The notes beneath the pieces are model-generated. The model saw nothing but the letters and a program-made list of their open reading frames with translations. It had not been told where the DNA came from and searched no databases. A stretch of 6,329 nt of DNA from Clostridia bacterium (lineage in GTDB: Bacteria > Bacillota_A > Clostridia > Oscillospirales > CAG-272). A program made the translations under genes and the position numbers. The stretch is taken from positions 1-6,329 of the forward strand of contig JAFYPS010000131.1 in assembly GCA_017547395.1 (NCBI GenBank), written 5' to 3'. Below are positions 1-5,822 of this stretch, in pieces (positions within the stretch are counted from its first letter, which is position 1; each line of letters begins with the position of its first letter).

Positions 1-807
1 GATAAGTTTTTCAAGAGTAAGTCTTGCAATTTCACGGCGTACCGGCTCAAAGCAGGATACTGTGATTGCTTCGGGTGTGTCGTCAATAATGAGGTCAACA
101 CCCGTAAGGGTTTCGATAGCGCGGATGTTACGTCCTTCGCGACCGATAATTCTGCCCTTCATATCCTCATTGGGGAGATGAACGGTAGAAATTGTAATTT
201 CGCTGACGTGGTCAGCTGCACAGCGCTGAATTGCGAGGGAGAGAAGATTCTTGGCTTTTTCGTCAGCCTCTTCTCTGAACTGTTCGTCATACTGTGCGAT
301 TTTAAGAGCTTTTTCGTGCGCCAGTGCCGTTTCTACGCGAGAGAGAAGTTCATCCTTTGCCTGTTCTTTTGTAAAGCCTGCAATTCTTTCAAGCATTGCA
401 AACTGAGAATCAAGCGTTTTCTGAATTTCGTCGCGGAGAGATTCTGTTTCCTTGATTTTCTGGTCGAGAAGTTCGTTCTTTTTCTCAAGAGCATCGGTCT
501 TTGAGTCAAGGGACTCTTCTTTTTGCTGAACTCTGCGTTCGAGTCTGGAAACTTCTTTGCGGCGTTCCTTGAGGTCATTCTCAACTTCCGTACGGTTACG
601 GAGAATTTCCTCTTTTGCCTCAAGAAGGGCTTCCTTTTTCTTGCTTTCAGCCGCTTTTATAGCGTCTTCGACAATTTTCGCAGCCTGTTCCTCTGCACTG
701 CCGATTTCTTTTTCGGCAACGCGACGGCGGTAAAGATTTCCTATTACTGCGCCAAGCAGCAAACCTATAACCAAGGCAACGGCACCGACTGCAATGTAAA
801 TTCCCAC
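1..807 (-). CDS. rny: Ribonuclease Y (RNase Y), N-terminal part, runs off the window
   Basis: Membrane-anchored endoribonuclease that starts bulk mRNA decay in many Bacillota. I translated 269 codons from GTG at 807-805. An AAGGAGGT ribosome binding site (816-823) lies 8 nt upstream and no better ATG is present. Visible parts in order: a hydrophobic anchor at about residues 3-24, followed by basic RRR; a long charged Glu/Lys/Arg/Gln coiled coil at about 30-200; then a KH RNA-binding domain with the GxxG loop at residues 222-225 (IIGREGRN context), continuing into the family's conserved [15 protein letters not shown] and [11 protein letters not shown] stretches. The catalytic HD domain lies beyond the left edge; full-length family members are about 510-520 residues. 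The gene is transcribed alone in this window and diverges from the kinase gene. Identification is by recognisable family sequence; nothing looks degraded. Confidence 0.96.
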   Translation of the reverse strand, partial: MGIYIAVGAVALVIGLLLGAVIGNLYRRRVAEKEIGSAEEQAAKIVEDAIKAAESKKKEALLEAKEEILRNRTEVENDLKERRKEVSRLERRVQQKEESLDSKTDALEKKNELLDQKIKETESLRDEIQKTLDSQFAMLERIAGFTKEQAKDELLSRVETALAHEKALKIAQYDEQFREEADEKAKNLLSLAIQRCAADHVSEITISTVHLPNEDMKGRIIGREGRNIRAIETLTGVDLIIDDTPEAITVSCFEPVRREIARLTLEKLI

Positions 808-841
808 TGCAGTGTACCTCCTTGTAATAATATGTAAGAAT

Positions 842-867
842 ACAAATTTCGCTGATACAAAATTTGT
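842..867 (-). other. Leader hairpin upstream of rny
   Basis: ACAAATTT at 842-849 and AAATTTGT at 860-867 form an 8-bp A/T-rich stem with a 10-nt loop inside the predicted rny leader. It shares four bases (864-867) with the neighbouring palindrome, so the two could not fold fully at once in RNA. The stem is weak and has no T-tract, so it is not a terminator. A role in rny expression or RNA processing is possible but unsupported. Confidence 0.3.
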
Positions 868-881
868 GTATATTTACACAA
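864..881. promoter_or_regulatory. 18-bp palindrome over the rny transcription start, possible operator
   Basis: TTGTGTATATTTACACAA is a perfect 7-bp inverted repeat (864-870 with 875-881) around a 4-nt centre. It begins 4 nt downstream of the rny -10 box, so it would cover about -2 to +16, a classic repressor position. The outer TTGTG-N8-CACAA matches the core of Rex-type operators described in Gram-positive bacteria, but the inner bases differ. It could instead be a small leader hairpin. The assignment is inference. Confidence 0.4.
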
Positions 882-885
882 TTCT

Positions 886-914
886 ATTATAAGGGTTTTT
901 TCCTCTTATGTCAA
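886..914 (-). promoter_or_regulatory. Promoter of rny (sigma-A consensus)
   Basis: On the minus strand, TTGACA (909-914) and TATAAT (886-891) are separated by exactly 17 nt, a perfect match to the vegetative consensus. The predicted start of transcription is near 879, giving an untranslated leader of about 70 nt before the GTG. The promoter should be strong unless it is repressed, and a palindrome overlaps the predicted start. Confidence 0.88.
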
Positions 915-955
915 GTAAATGAGGGGAATTTAATTGAAAGAAGGAAAACTTATTC

Positions 956-985
956 TTGCAAAATGCATACGACGTAGTGTATAAT
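956..985 (+). promoter_or_regulatory. Probable promoter of the pyridoxamine kinase gene
   Basis: TATAAT at 980-985 is a perfect -10 box. The best partner upstream is TTGCAA at 956-961, a 4/6 match to the -35 consensus with an 18-nt spacer. The -10 box lies 29 nt before the kinase start, so the leader is short, and the promoter is back to back with that of rny. Confidence 0.65.
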
Positions 986-1014
986 ATACTAAATATGCAA
1001 AAGGAGGAATGGCT

Positions 1015-1890
1015 ATGGCAAAAAACAGAATTAAGCGCGTTGCGGCACTTCACGATCTGTCTGCGTTCGGAAGATGCGCACTGACGGTAGTTATTCCTTC
1101 GCTGTCCGCTATGGGAATTCAGGTGCTCCCCGTGCCTACGGCGCTTTTATCGACGCACACGGGCGGATTTGAGGATTTTTATTTTGAGGATATGAGCCGT
1201 TCGATTCTCCCTATTGCCGAGCATTGGGAGTCTATCGGGGTTTCACCCGATGCCGTCTATACCGGATTTCTTTCGGGTGAGGAGCAGTGCGGCATTATAG
1301 AGGAATTTATAACAAAATTCAAAAAGAACGGTGCGCTTGTTTTGGTCGACCCCGTTTTCGGAGATGACGGTGTGCTTTATTCCTCCTGCACAAACGAGCT
1401 TGTAGGAAGGATGCGCCACCTTTGCACTCTCGGAGACGTCATCGTGCCAAATCTCACCGAGGCGTGTATGCTTTGTGACAAGGAGTATAAGGACACGTCG
1501 AAGATGAATAAAGACGAGCTTCGCGAGTATCTTGATATGCTGCTTGACATGCTTTCGGAGTTTGGAGCAAAGCGTATTGCAATAACGGGAATTGTAACGG
1601 ATAACGGTAAGAACGTAATGACTGTCGGCAGAGATATGACAGAGCATTCGCTGGACAAGTCTACTTTTTCGGTAAGCCTTAGACACGTTGGCTCCTCTTA
1701 TCCGGGCACGGGCGATCTGTTTGCAAGCGTTCTGCTTGGCAAACTGCTTTCGGGCGGGGCGTTTGCCGCCTCGGCATCTGCTGCAAGCGCGTTTGTACGC
1801 GACGTAATTGCCGTGTCCGAAAAATACGATACTCCAAACCGTGACGGAGTTGCACTTGAGCCTTGCCTTTACAAGCTATCACAACTGTAA
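1015..1890 (+). CDS. pdxK: Pyridoxal/pyridoxamine kinase (ribokinase-like fold)
   Basis: Phosphorylates the 5'-hydroxymethyl group of pyridoxal or pyridoxamine with ATP in the cytoplasmic B6 salvage pathway. The protein has 291 residues, normal for the family. The N-terminal HDLSAFGRCAL segment (13-23) is typical of this kinase type. The central DPVFGDDG (112-119) matches the family DPVxGDxG motif, and PGTGDLFAS (from 230) is the ribokinase-superfamily anion hole with catalytic Asp234. An in-frame ATG at 1009 lies only 1 nt after the AAGGAGG (1001-1007); the ATG at 1015 has 7-nt spacing and is preferred. The gene has its own promoter and is followed by a hairpin terminator, so it looks monocistronic. 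Substrate preference within B6 vitamers, or a hydroxymethylpyrimidine kinase activity, cannot be separated from sequence alone. The symbol is assigned by function. Confidence 0.9.
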   Translation: MAKNRIKRVAALHDLSAFGRCALTVVIPSLSAMGIQVLPVPTALLSTHTGGFEDFYFEDMSRSILPIAEHWESIGVSPDAVYTGFLSGEEQCGIIEEFITKFKKNGALVLVDPVFGDDGVLYSSCTNELVGRMRHLCTLGDVIVPNLTEACMLCDKEYKDTSKMNKDELREYLDMLLDMLSEFGAKRIAITGIVTDNGKNVMTVGRDMTEHSLDKSTFSVSLRHVGSSYPGTGDLFASVLLGKLLSGGAFAASASAASAFVRDVIAVSEKYDTPNRDGVALEPCLYKLSQL

Positions 1891-1979
1891 AATGGGATGT
1901 AAAAAAAGTCCGGACCGCAAAAAAGAGAGAATATTAAATATATTAGGTTTTCACATTGCAAAACTTTTCGAAATAAGGA

Positions 1980-2009
1980 AAGAAAAACTCGATTTTTCGA
2001 GTTTTTCTT
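1980..2009 (+). terminator. Probable terminator after the pyridoxamine kinase gene
   Basis: A 13-bp stem (1980-1992 with 1997-2009) closes on a TTTT loop. Its inner part is ACTCGA/TCGAGT and the outer part is an A-run paired with a T-run (GTTTTTCTT). It lies about 90 nt after the kinase stop codon. The stem has little GC, so efficiency may be modest. The 1891-1979 stretch before it holds no feature I can support. Confidence 0.6.
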
Positions 2010-2030
2010 AAAAATCTCTTTTTTGCTATA

Positions 2031-2083
2031 CGCAAAATCCGCCCTCGACGTACACAGGTACGCCTCACAGGCGGATATTTGCG
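2031..2083. other. Intergenic two-tier hairpin element, possible dispersed repeat or structured RNA
   Basis: CGCAAA (2031-2036) pairs with TTTGCG (2078-2083), and ATCCGCC (2037-2043) pairs with GGCGGAT (2070-2076), leaving a single bulged A at 2077. Inside the 26-nt apical region a second hairpin forms: CGTAC (2049-2053) with GTACG (2058-2062) around ACAG. No T-tract follows on either strand, so it is not an ordinary terminator. It sits between two terminators at a point where transcripts from both sides converge. Whether it recurs in the genome cannot be seen here. Confidence 0.5.
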
Positions 2084-2117
2084 CATTCCAAACATTTTTT
2101 CCTATCCCCTAAAAAAA

Positions 2118-2145
2118 GACTGCAAAAAACTTTGTTTTTGCAGTC
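2118..2145. terminator. Bidirectional terminator at the end of the three-gene operon
   Basis: GACTGCAAAAA (2118-2128) pairs with TTTTTGCAGTC (2135-2145) around a 6-nt loop. Seven A residues precede it and CTTTTTATTT follows it, so both strands give a GC-containing stem with a T-tract. On the minus strand it lies just after the stop codon of the membrane protein gene and should end that operon. On the plus strand it would catch read-through from the kinase gene. Confidence 0.88.
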
Positions 2146-2149
2146 CTTT

Positions 2150-2656
2150 TTATTTGAATATTCGTAGTTTTTTTCTCCAGACGAAAACGTAAGCGCAAAG
2201 CAGTTTTGTGAGCGCGTAATCGTACACAATGAAAACTACGTTTGCAAGGATAAGCGTCATTATTTCAAACCACAGTGCCTCTGTCATTACGTAGCGGAGC
2301 GCAAGCAGCATAAGCATTACCGAGGCGTTGAGCAGCAGAATTTTGAGCATAAGGCATCGCCAACCGCGAAATTTTTGCTCAAAAAATGCTTTTGCCATCG
2401 GATAAAAGCCGAAAAAGCCGATAAAAATTATACCTGCAGTTTTTACGGGCAGAATAATCATTGATAAAACTCCCGTCACCGCAAAGGTGAGCCAGGCATA
2501 TTTTGCACCCGTTTCAACGAGGATGAGGAGAACGCACATAGAGGCGATTGCCGCGGTTGAAAGGTCGAGGATTTCAAAGACGCTGCCAAGGTACATCGTT
2601 ACCGTTCCAAGTGCGCTCATAATAGCCGCAAGGGCAAGTTTCTTTGTATTTTTCAT
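2150..2656 (-). CDS. Small multi-pass membrane protein, possibly S-component-like
   Basis: 168 residues, with about five or six hydrophobic segments (roughly 8-25, 32-48, 54-71, 74-92, 102-122, 130-156) and a basic C-terminus. The frame is open to 2725, but ATG at 2656 is preferred. It overlaps the TGA of the preceding gene as TGATG, and the protein then starts [16 protein letters not shown], a normal membrane-protein start. No clear ribosome binding site precedes it, so translation is probably coupled to the upstream gene by re-initiation. Size, the Lys-rich N-terminus followed by an Ala-rich first helix, and topology recall S components of ECF vitamin transporters and the membrane subunit family once called heptaprenyl diphosphate synthase component I. 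I do not recognise a specific family and no substrate can be assigned. Confidence 0.8.
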   Translation of the reverse strand: MKNTKKLALAAIMSALGTVTMYLGSVFEILDLSTAAIASMCVLLILVETGAKYAWLTFAVTGVLSMIILPVKTAGIIFIGFFGFYPMAKAFFEQKFRGWRCLMLKILLLNASVMLMLLALRYVMTEALWFEIMTLILANVVFIVYDYALTKLLCAYVFVWRKKLRIFK

Positions 2657-3255
2657 CAGCAGCAGGGAATAATGTCGCCGCCGCAGCATTCGCAAAGCGA
2701 GTCGAGGCAGATAAGGTCGCAGCAACAGTCACATCCCGTGCTGTCGCACACAGTCATATTCGTACCGCCCGTACTTTGATTTGCCATACTCTCCATGCGC
2801 AGACGTGCCTGACGGTATTCCTGATTGTACGGGTCCATTCTGCACGCGGTGTCAAAATGCTTGGTAGCGTCGTGATACCAACCGCGGCGGAGAAGCACGC
2901 ATCCGCGCAAAAAGTTCCACTCGGCATCGCGCTTGTCGGCAGGCACTTTGTCAAGTGCCTCTTCGGCGGCAGAATATTGACCGTTGTTTATCATTGTGCG
3001 GATAGCCGCGAAATTACTGTTTGCCGTAGTGCCCGTACTGTAGCCTGTGCCCGCACTCTTGCCCGCGCGCATATCCTTGATGAGGTCGTATGCTTCGTTG
3101 ATTTGCTGCATCTTTTCGGTAGCCATTTCTTTAAGTCCTTCATCGATGTAGCGGTCGGGATGATATTTTTTTGCAAGCTTGCGATAGGCTTCCTTTATTT
3201 CGTCATCGGTAGCGCTTTCGCTCACGCCGAGTATTTCATATGGGTTTTTATTCAA
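2656..3255 (-). CDS. J-domain protein with TPR-like helices and a Cys-rich tail
   Basis: 199 residues. Residues 3-62 form a J-domain ([20 protein letters not shown]) with the HPD motif at 32-34, which in this family stimulates the ATPase of Hsp70/DnaK. Residues about 82-155 look like paired TPR helices. The last 30 residues (170-199) hold 11 cysteines, including CDCCC, CECC and a terminal CC, suggesting metal binding or thiol chemistry. The glycine-rich region, zinc-finger repeats and C-terminal domain of true DnaJ are absent, so this is a specialised co-chaperone. The start is TTG at 3255-3253: it has a strong ribosome binding site and there is no nearby in-frame ATG. The gene overlaps the end of the DUF5685 gene by 8 nt and the next gene by 1 nt, indicating translational coupling. 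The client is unknown. Confidence 0.92.
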   Translation of the reverse strand: MNKNPYEILGVSESATDDEIKEAYRKLAKKYHPDRYIDEGLKEMATEKMQQINEAYDLIKDMRAGKSAGTGYSTGTTANSNFAAIRTMINNGQYSAAEEALDKVPADKRDAEWNFLRGCVLLRRGWYHDATKHFDTACRMDPYNQEYRQARLRMESMANQSTGGTNMTVCDSTGCDCCCDLICLDSLCECCGGDIIPCC

Positions 3256-4093
3256 CGTTTTTCTCCTTGTAAATTGCTTTTTTTGCCGCCTCGGGCATTC
3301 CGACGTTCAGGATGTTTTCAATTATCGGAGTAAAAATATTTTGGCTTGCAAGGTCGAAAGCGGCGCTTGCAAGAGAAAGGTCGTTTGCGGCTGCTATGGC
3401 AACAAGTCTGCGCGTATCGTCGTCAATTTCACCGTAGAGCAGTAAAAACGGGTTGTACGCGCCTTTTTTCATATCCTCACCGATATCGTCTGCGGCATCG
3501 GTCGCATATATCCATCTTCCCGTACGGAAGCCGATTTCATACGCGATTTTTTCATTTTCTCCCGTTATGCCGTATGCAAAAACGTCGCCGAGCAGTTTGC
3601 CGAAAATTTCGGCGGGCGCATCAACGCTTTTTTGCCTTTCTTTTTCGATATCCGAAAGCTCCGAAAGTCTTTTTTCTATGTCGCTGTACAGACCGTCAAG
3701 TCCCGCGCGCTTTTTTGCATTTTTAGTAAAAACCGACAGCACTTTGCACACAAAACGCTTTATACCCTTTTCGTCGGCAACGTCATCGCAGACTTTGCCG
3801 TGGGTAAGCAGTGCCGAAATTTTTGCCGCATATTCAAGCTCGCTGTCGCTTGCAACGTACTGCCTTTTTTTAAAGGGATGCACAAGGCACCTGCCTTTTT
3901 TGACGGTCGGCGACCGTCCGAGCAGTGCCATACGCACGGTGTAGAGAAAGACCATATCGTACGAAAGTGCAAGCCTCGAGCATTGACCCGTGCATCTGCC
4001 CATTTCTTTGCAAAGACCGCAATACGCCGCGCGGTAAAGTATATCTTCACGAACCTTGAGTTCCTCGCGTGCCGCACGTACGTACCCGAACAT
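3248..4093 (-). CDS. DUF5685 family protein with two Asp-rich motifs
   Basis: 281 residues, function unknown. The start [16 protein letters not shown] and the YCGLCKEMG and LSYDMVFL motifs are those I associate with DUF5685, a family common in Clostridia. Cys/His residues cluster at C25, C28, C34, C38, C69 and H72, resembling a metal site. Two acidic motifs stand out: DDVADE at 103-108 and DAADDIGED at 199-207, the latter followed by KKGAYNP. These resemble the paired DDxxD/DxxED motifs of all-alpha isoprenoid synthases, including the motif-then-YxP arrangement of phytoene/squalene synthases. That link is inference. The protein is largely helical, with no signal peptide or clear membrane span. 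ATG at 4093 has AAGGAG (4102-4107) 8 nt upstream. It is the first gene of a three-gene overlapping operon, so the J-domain and membrane proteins probably act with it. Confidence 0.9.
   Translation of the reverse strand: MFGYVRAAREELKVREDILYRAAYCGLCKEMGRCTGQCSRLALSYDMVFLYTVRMALLGRSPTVKKGRCLVHPFKKRQYVASDSELEYAAKISALLTHGKVCDDVADEKGIKRFVCKVLSVFTKNAKKRAGLDGLYSDIEKRLSELSDIEKERQKSVDAPAEIFGKLLGDVFAYGITGENEKIAYEIGFRTGRWIYATDAADDIGEDMKKGAYNPFLLLYGEIDDDTRRLVAIAAANDLSLASAAFDLASQNIFTPIIENILNVGMPEAAKKAIYKEKNVE
3263..3268 (-). promoter_or_regulatory. Ribosome binding site that fixes a TTG start
   Basis: AAGGAG on the minus strand lies 7 nt upstream of TTG at 3255-3253, inside the last codons of the DUF5685 gene. 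It supports TTG as the start of the J-domain gene and gives the J-domain its full N-terminus. Confidence 0.85.
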
Positions 4094-4118
4094 ATGCCTT
4101 TCTCCTTCGTTTTTTTAT

Positions 4119-4147
4119 ATTTTACACCATATTGAACTATTTAGCAA
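4119..4147 (-). promoter_or_regulatory. Probable promoter of the DUF5685 operon
   Basis: On the minus strand, TTGCTA (4142-4147, 4/6 match to -35) and TAAAAT (4119-4124, 5/6 match to -10) are 17 nt apart. The predicted start near 4112 would leave a leader of about 20 nt, just enough for the ribosome binding site. The promoter is moderate and diverges from that of the TrpR-like gene. Confidence 0.6.
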
Positions 4148-4230
4148 GGTTAATGAGGAAACTTTCACATATTCGACAAAAAAACAGGAAGCGCAAATTT
4201 AATCTTTTATTAAAATATTTAACCAATCGC

Positions 4231-4259
4231 TTGACTTTAGCGAATTAAAGTGGTAATAT
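4231..4259 (+). promoter_or_regulatory. Promoter of the TrpR-like gene, with A/T-rich upstream region
   Basis: TTGACT (4231-4236) and TAATAT (4254-4259) have a 17-nt spacer and are each 5/6 matches to consensus. The 4206-4226 stretch is almost pure A/T and sits where an UP element would. Two short inverted repeats lie here: TCGCT-N7-AGCGA (4227-4243) across the -35 box, and CTTTA-N6-TAAAG (4235-4250) in the spacer. Either could be an operator. Confidence 0.78.
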
Positions 4260-4282
4260 GGTAAAGCAAAGGAGAGAAAGAT

Positions 4283-4570
4283 ATGAAGAAATTTCGCAAT
4301 CCTTCCATAGACCGTCTGTTTCAGACGATTTTGAATCTCGAGACTGTTGACGAGTGCTACGAATATTTCGAGGACATCTGCACGATTAAAGAGGTAGAGG
4401 ATATGGCACAGCGCCTTGACACTGCTATTCTCCTTTCTCAGGGAATGAGTTATCAGAAAATCGCCGAGCAGGTGGACGTAAGCACCGCTACAATAGGCAG
4501 AGTAAGCAAATGCCTCAATTACGGTAACGGCGGCTATAAAAGTGCAATTGAAAAGCTTAATGAAAAATAA
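4283..4570 (+). CDS. YerC/YecD-type TrpR-like DNA-binding protein
   Basis: 95 residues, within the usual 90-105 of this family. It is helical throughout, with the TrpR-like fold. Residues 34-52 (TIKEVEDMAQRLDTAILLS) are the conserved helix before the helix-turn-helix, which covers about 56-78 (SYQKIAEQVDVSTATIGRVS). It resembles Bacillus YerC rather than enterobacterial TrpR, so tryptophan binding should not be assumed; targets of this subfamily are poorly known. ATG at 4283 has AAGGAG (4269-4274) 8 nt upstream. The gene has its own promoter and terminator and diverges from the DUF5685 operon across a 189-nt shared intergenic region, which makes local regulation of that operon, or self-regulation, plausible but unproven. 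Confidence 0.92.
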   Translation: MKKFRNPSIDRLFQTILNLETVDECYEYFEDICTIKEVEDMAQRLDTAILLSQGMSYQKIAEQVDVSTATIGRVSKCLNYGNGGYKSAIEKLNEK

Positions 4571-4597
4571 AAAATGCTTTCACAATGAAAGCATTTT
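4571..4597. terminator. Terminator after the TrpR-like gene
   Basis: AAAATGCTTTCA (4571-4582) pairs with TGAAAGCATTTT (4586-4597) over a CAA loop, followed by TTATTTTG. It begins immediately after the stop codon. The A-run on the left side makes it symmetrical, but only the plus-strand use is needed here. Confidence 0.88.
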
Positions 4598-4607
4598 TTA
4601 TTTTGTA

Positions 4608-4636
4608 TTGAAACTTTTGAAATATTATGTTAAAAT
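4608..4636 (+). promoter_or_regulatory. Promoter of the alcohol dehydrogenase gene
   Basis: TTGAAA (4608-4613) and TAAAAT (4631-4636) are 17 nt apart. A TGT immediately before the -10 box (4628-4630) makes it an extended -10. The promoter starts 10 nt after the preceding terminator and should be strong. The -10 box lies inside a Rex-like palindrome. Confidence 0.85.
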
Positions 4637-4644
4637 ATAAACAT
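4627..4644. promoter_or_regulatory. Putative Rex operator at the alcohol dehydrogenase promoter
   Basis: ATGTTAAAATATAAACAT is an imperfect palindrome with 5-bp perfect outer arms (ATGTT/AACAT). Against the clostridial Rex consensus TTGTTAA-N4-TTAACAA it matches 11 of 14 fixed positions. It overlaps the -10 box, where binding would block RNA polymerase. Rex is the NADH/NAD-sensing repressor that controls alcohol dehydrogenase genes in many Clostridia, so the context fits. No rex gene is in the window. Confidence 0.6.
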
Positions 4645-4668
4645 AATAATGAAAGGACGGATATTCCC

Positions 4669-5814
4669 ATGAACAAGTTTGTACTTAATGAAACTTCTTA
4701 CCACGGTGCGGGAGCCATCAAGGCTATTCCCGACGAAATAAGAGCGCGCGGCTTTAAAAAGGTTTTTGTTGCAACCGACCCCGATCTTATCAAGTTCGGT
4801 ATTGCAAGCAAGGTAACCGATCTTCTCGATGCTGCGTCCATCCCCTATACCGTTTATTCTGACATAAAGGCAAATCCCACTATCGAAAACGTTCAGAACG
4901 GTGTTGCTGCATTCAAGGCTTGCGGCGCAGATTGTATCGTTGCTATTGGTGGCGGCAGTGCAATGGATACTGCCAAGGCTATTGGAATTATCATCACCAA
5001 CCCCGAGTATGCAGACGTACGCTCGCTCGAGGGCGTTGCTCCTACCAAGAACCCCTGCGCTCCCATAATCGCGGTTGCAACCACCGCAGGTACTGCTGCA
5101 GAGGTTACAATCAACTACGTAATTACCGACGTTGAGAAGAAGCGCAAGTTCGTTTGCGTTGACGTTCACGACATTCCCGTAGTTGCGGTTGTTGACCCCG
5201 AAATGATGAACACTATGCCTGCGGCTCTCACAGCGGCAACCGGTATGGATGCTCTTACCCACGCAATTGAAGGCTACATCACCAAGGGTGCATGGGAGCT
5301 TTCCGATATGTTCCACATCAAGGCTATTGAGATTATCGCAAGAAGCCTTCGCGCAGCAGTTAAGAACGAGGCTGAAGGCAGAGAAGGTATGGCTCTCGGT
5401 CAGTACGTTGCAGGTATGGGCTTCTCCAACGTTGGCCTTGGCGTAGACCACTCTATGGCTCACACTCTCTCCGCATACTATGACACTCCTCACGGCAAGG
5501 CTTGTGCAATTCTTCTCCCCACCGTTATGGCATTCAATGCAGATTACACCGGTGAGAAGTACCGCGACATCGCGATTGCAATGGGTGTAACCGGTGTTGA
5601 CAAGATGACTCAGGCTGAGTACCGCGCTGCAGCAGTTGAGGCAGTTCGCAAGCTCGCTGAAGACGTTGGTATTCCCACCACACTCAAGGGCATCGTTAAG
5701 GAAGAGGATATCGATGCACTCGCAGCTGATGCATATGCAGATGCTTGCCGTCCCGGCAACCCGAGAGAAACAAGTGTTGAGGATATCAAGGCACTTTTCC
5801 GCAGCCTTATGTAA
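4669..5814 (+). CDS. fucO: Iron-dependent alcohol dehydrogenase, lactaldehyde reductase (FucO) type
   Basis: Group III (iron-type) alcohol dehydrogenase. FucO reduces L-lactaldehyde to (S)-1,2-propanediol with NADH; other members act on ethanol or similar substrates. The 381 residues align almost without gaps to my recollection of E. coli FucO, including ADVRSLEG, TTAGTAAEVTINYVITD, KFVCVD.HDIP, DALTHAIEGYIT and LGQYVAGMGFSNVGLG. Iron ligands are Asp194, His198, His261 and His275. GGGSAMDTAKA binds the dinucleotide, and Asp37 sits where FucO has the Asp that favours NAD over NADP. ATG at 4669 is chosen over an in-frame ATG at 4627, because the latter lies inside the promoter and the family starts at MNKFVLNET; AAAGGACGG (4652-4660) precedes it. 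Codon choice is strongly biased (AAG, AAC, TTC, CGC), suggesting high expression. No fucose or rhamnose genes are nearby, so the physiological substrate is open. Confidence 0.94.
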   Translation: MNKFVLNETSYHGAGAIKAIPDEIRARGFKKVFVATDPDLIKFGIASKVTDLLDAASIPYTVYSDIKANPTIENVQNGVAAFKACGADCIVAIGGGSAMDTAKAIGIIITNPEYADVRSLEGVAPTKNPCAPIIAVATTAGTAAEVTINYVITDVEKKRKFVCVDVHDIPVVAVVDPEMMNTMPAALTAATGMDALTHAIEGYITKGAWELSDMFHIKAIEIIARSLRAAVKNEAEGREGMALGQYVAGMGFSNVGLGVDHSMAHTLSAYYDTPHGKACAILLPTVMAFNADYTGEKYRDIAIAMGVTGVDKMTQAEYRAAAVEAVRKLAEDVGIPTTLKGIVKEEDIDALAADAYADACRPGNPRETSVEDIKALFRSLM

Positions 5815-5822
5815 TTAGTTTC

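Noticed and set aside
178..837. Plus-strand open frames over the rny region
   Set aside because: Phe-rich translations antisense to the Glu/Lys-rich coiled coil of RNase Y, a usual artefact of GAA/AAA codons read backwards.
1908..1915. GTCCGGAC palindrome after the kinase gene
   Set aside because: Only 8 bp without a loop, and not followed by a T-tract or tied to a promoter; likely chance.
1891..2149. Possible small protein gene in the gap after the kinase
   Set aside because: Short frames here lack ribosome binding sites and overlap terminator hairpins and the structured element.
2657..2725. Upstream extension of the membrane protein gene (23 extra codons)
   Set aside because: The extra stretch is Arg/Leu-rich and lies within the Cys-rich tail coding region of the J-domain gene; the TGATG junction gives a natural start.
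2644..3333. 229-codon open frame on the plus strand, opposite the J-domain gene
   Set aside because: Antisense to a gene with a clear J-domain; the translation shows no domain and it spans two sense genes and their junction.
3632..4135. Plus-strand open frames opposite the DUF5685 gene
   Set aside because: Phe/Arg/Ala-rich shadow translations with no promoter or ribosome binding site; the minus-strand gene is a recognised family with good start signals.
4630..5493. 287-codon open frame on the minus strand, opposite the alcohol dehydrogenase
   Set aside because: It lies wholly antisense to a well-recognised gene, its translation is Cys/Asn/Val-rich without any family resemblance, and it has no ribosome binding site at a sensible position. 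It is a by-product of the strong codon bias of the sense gene.
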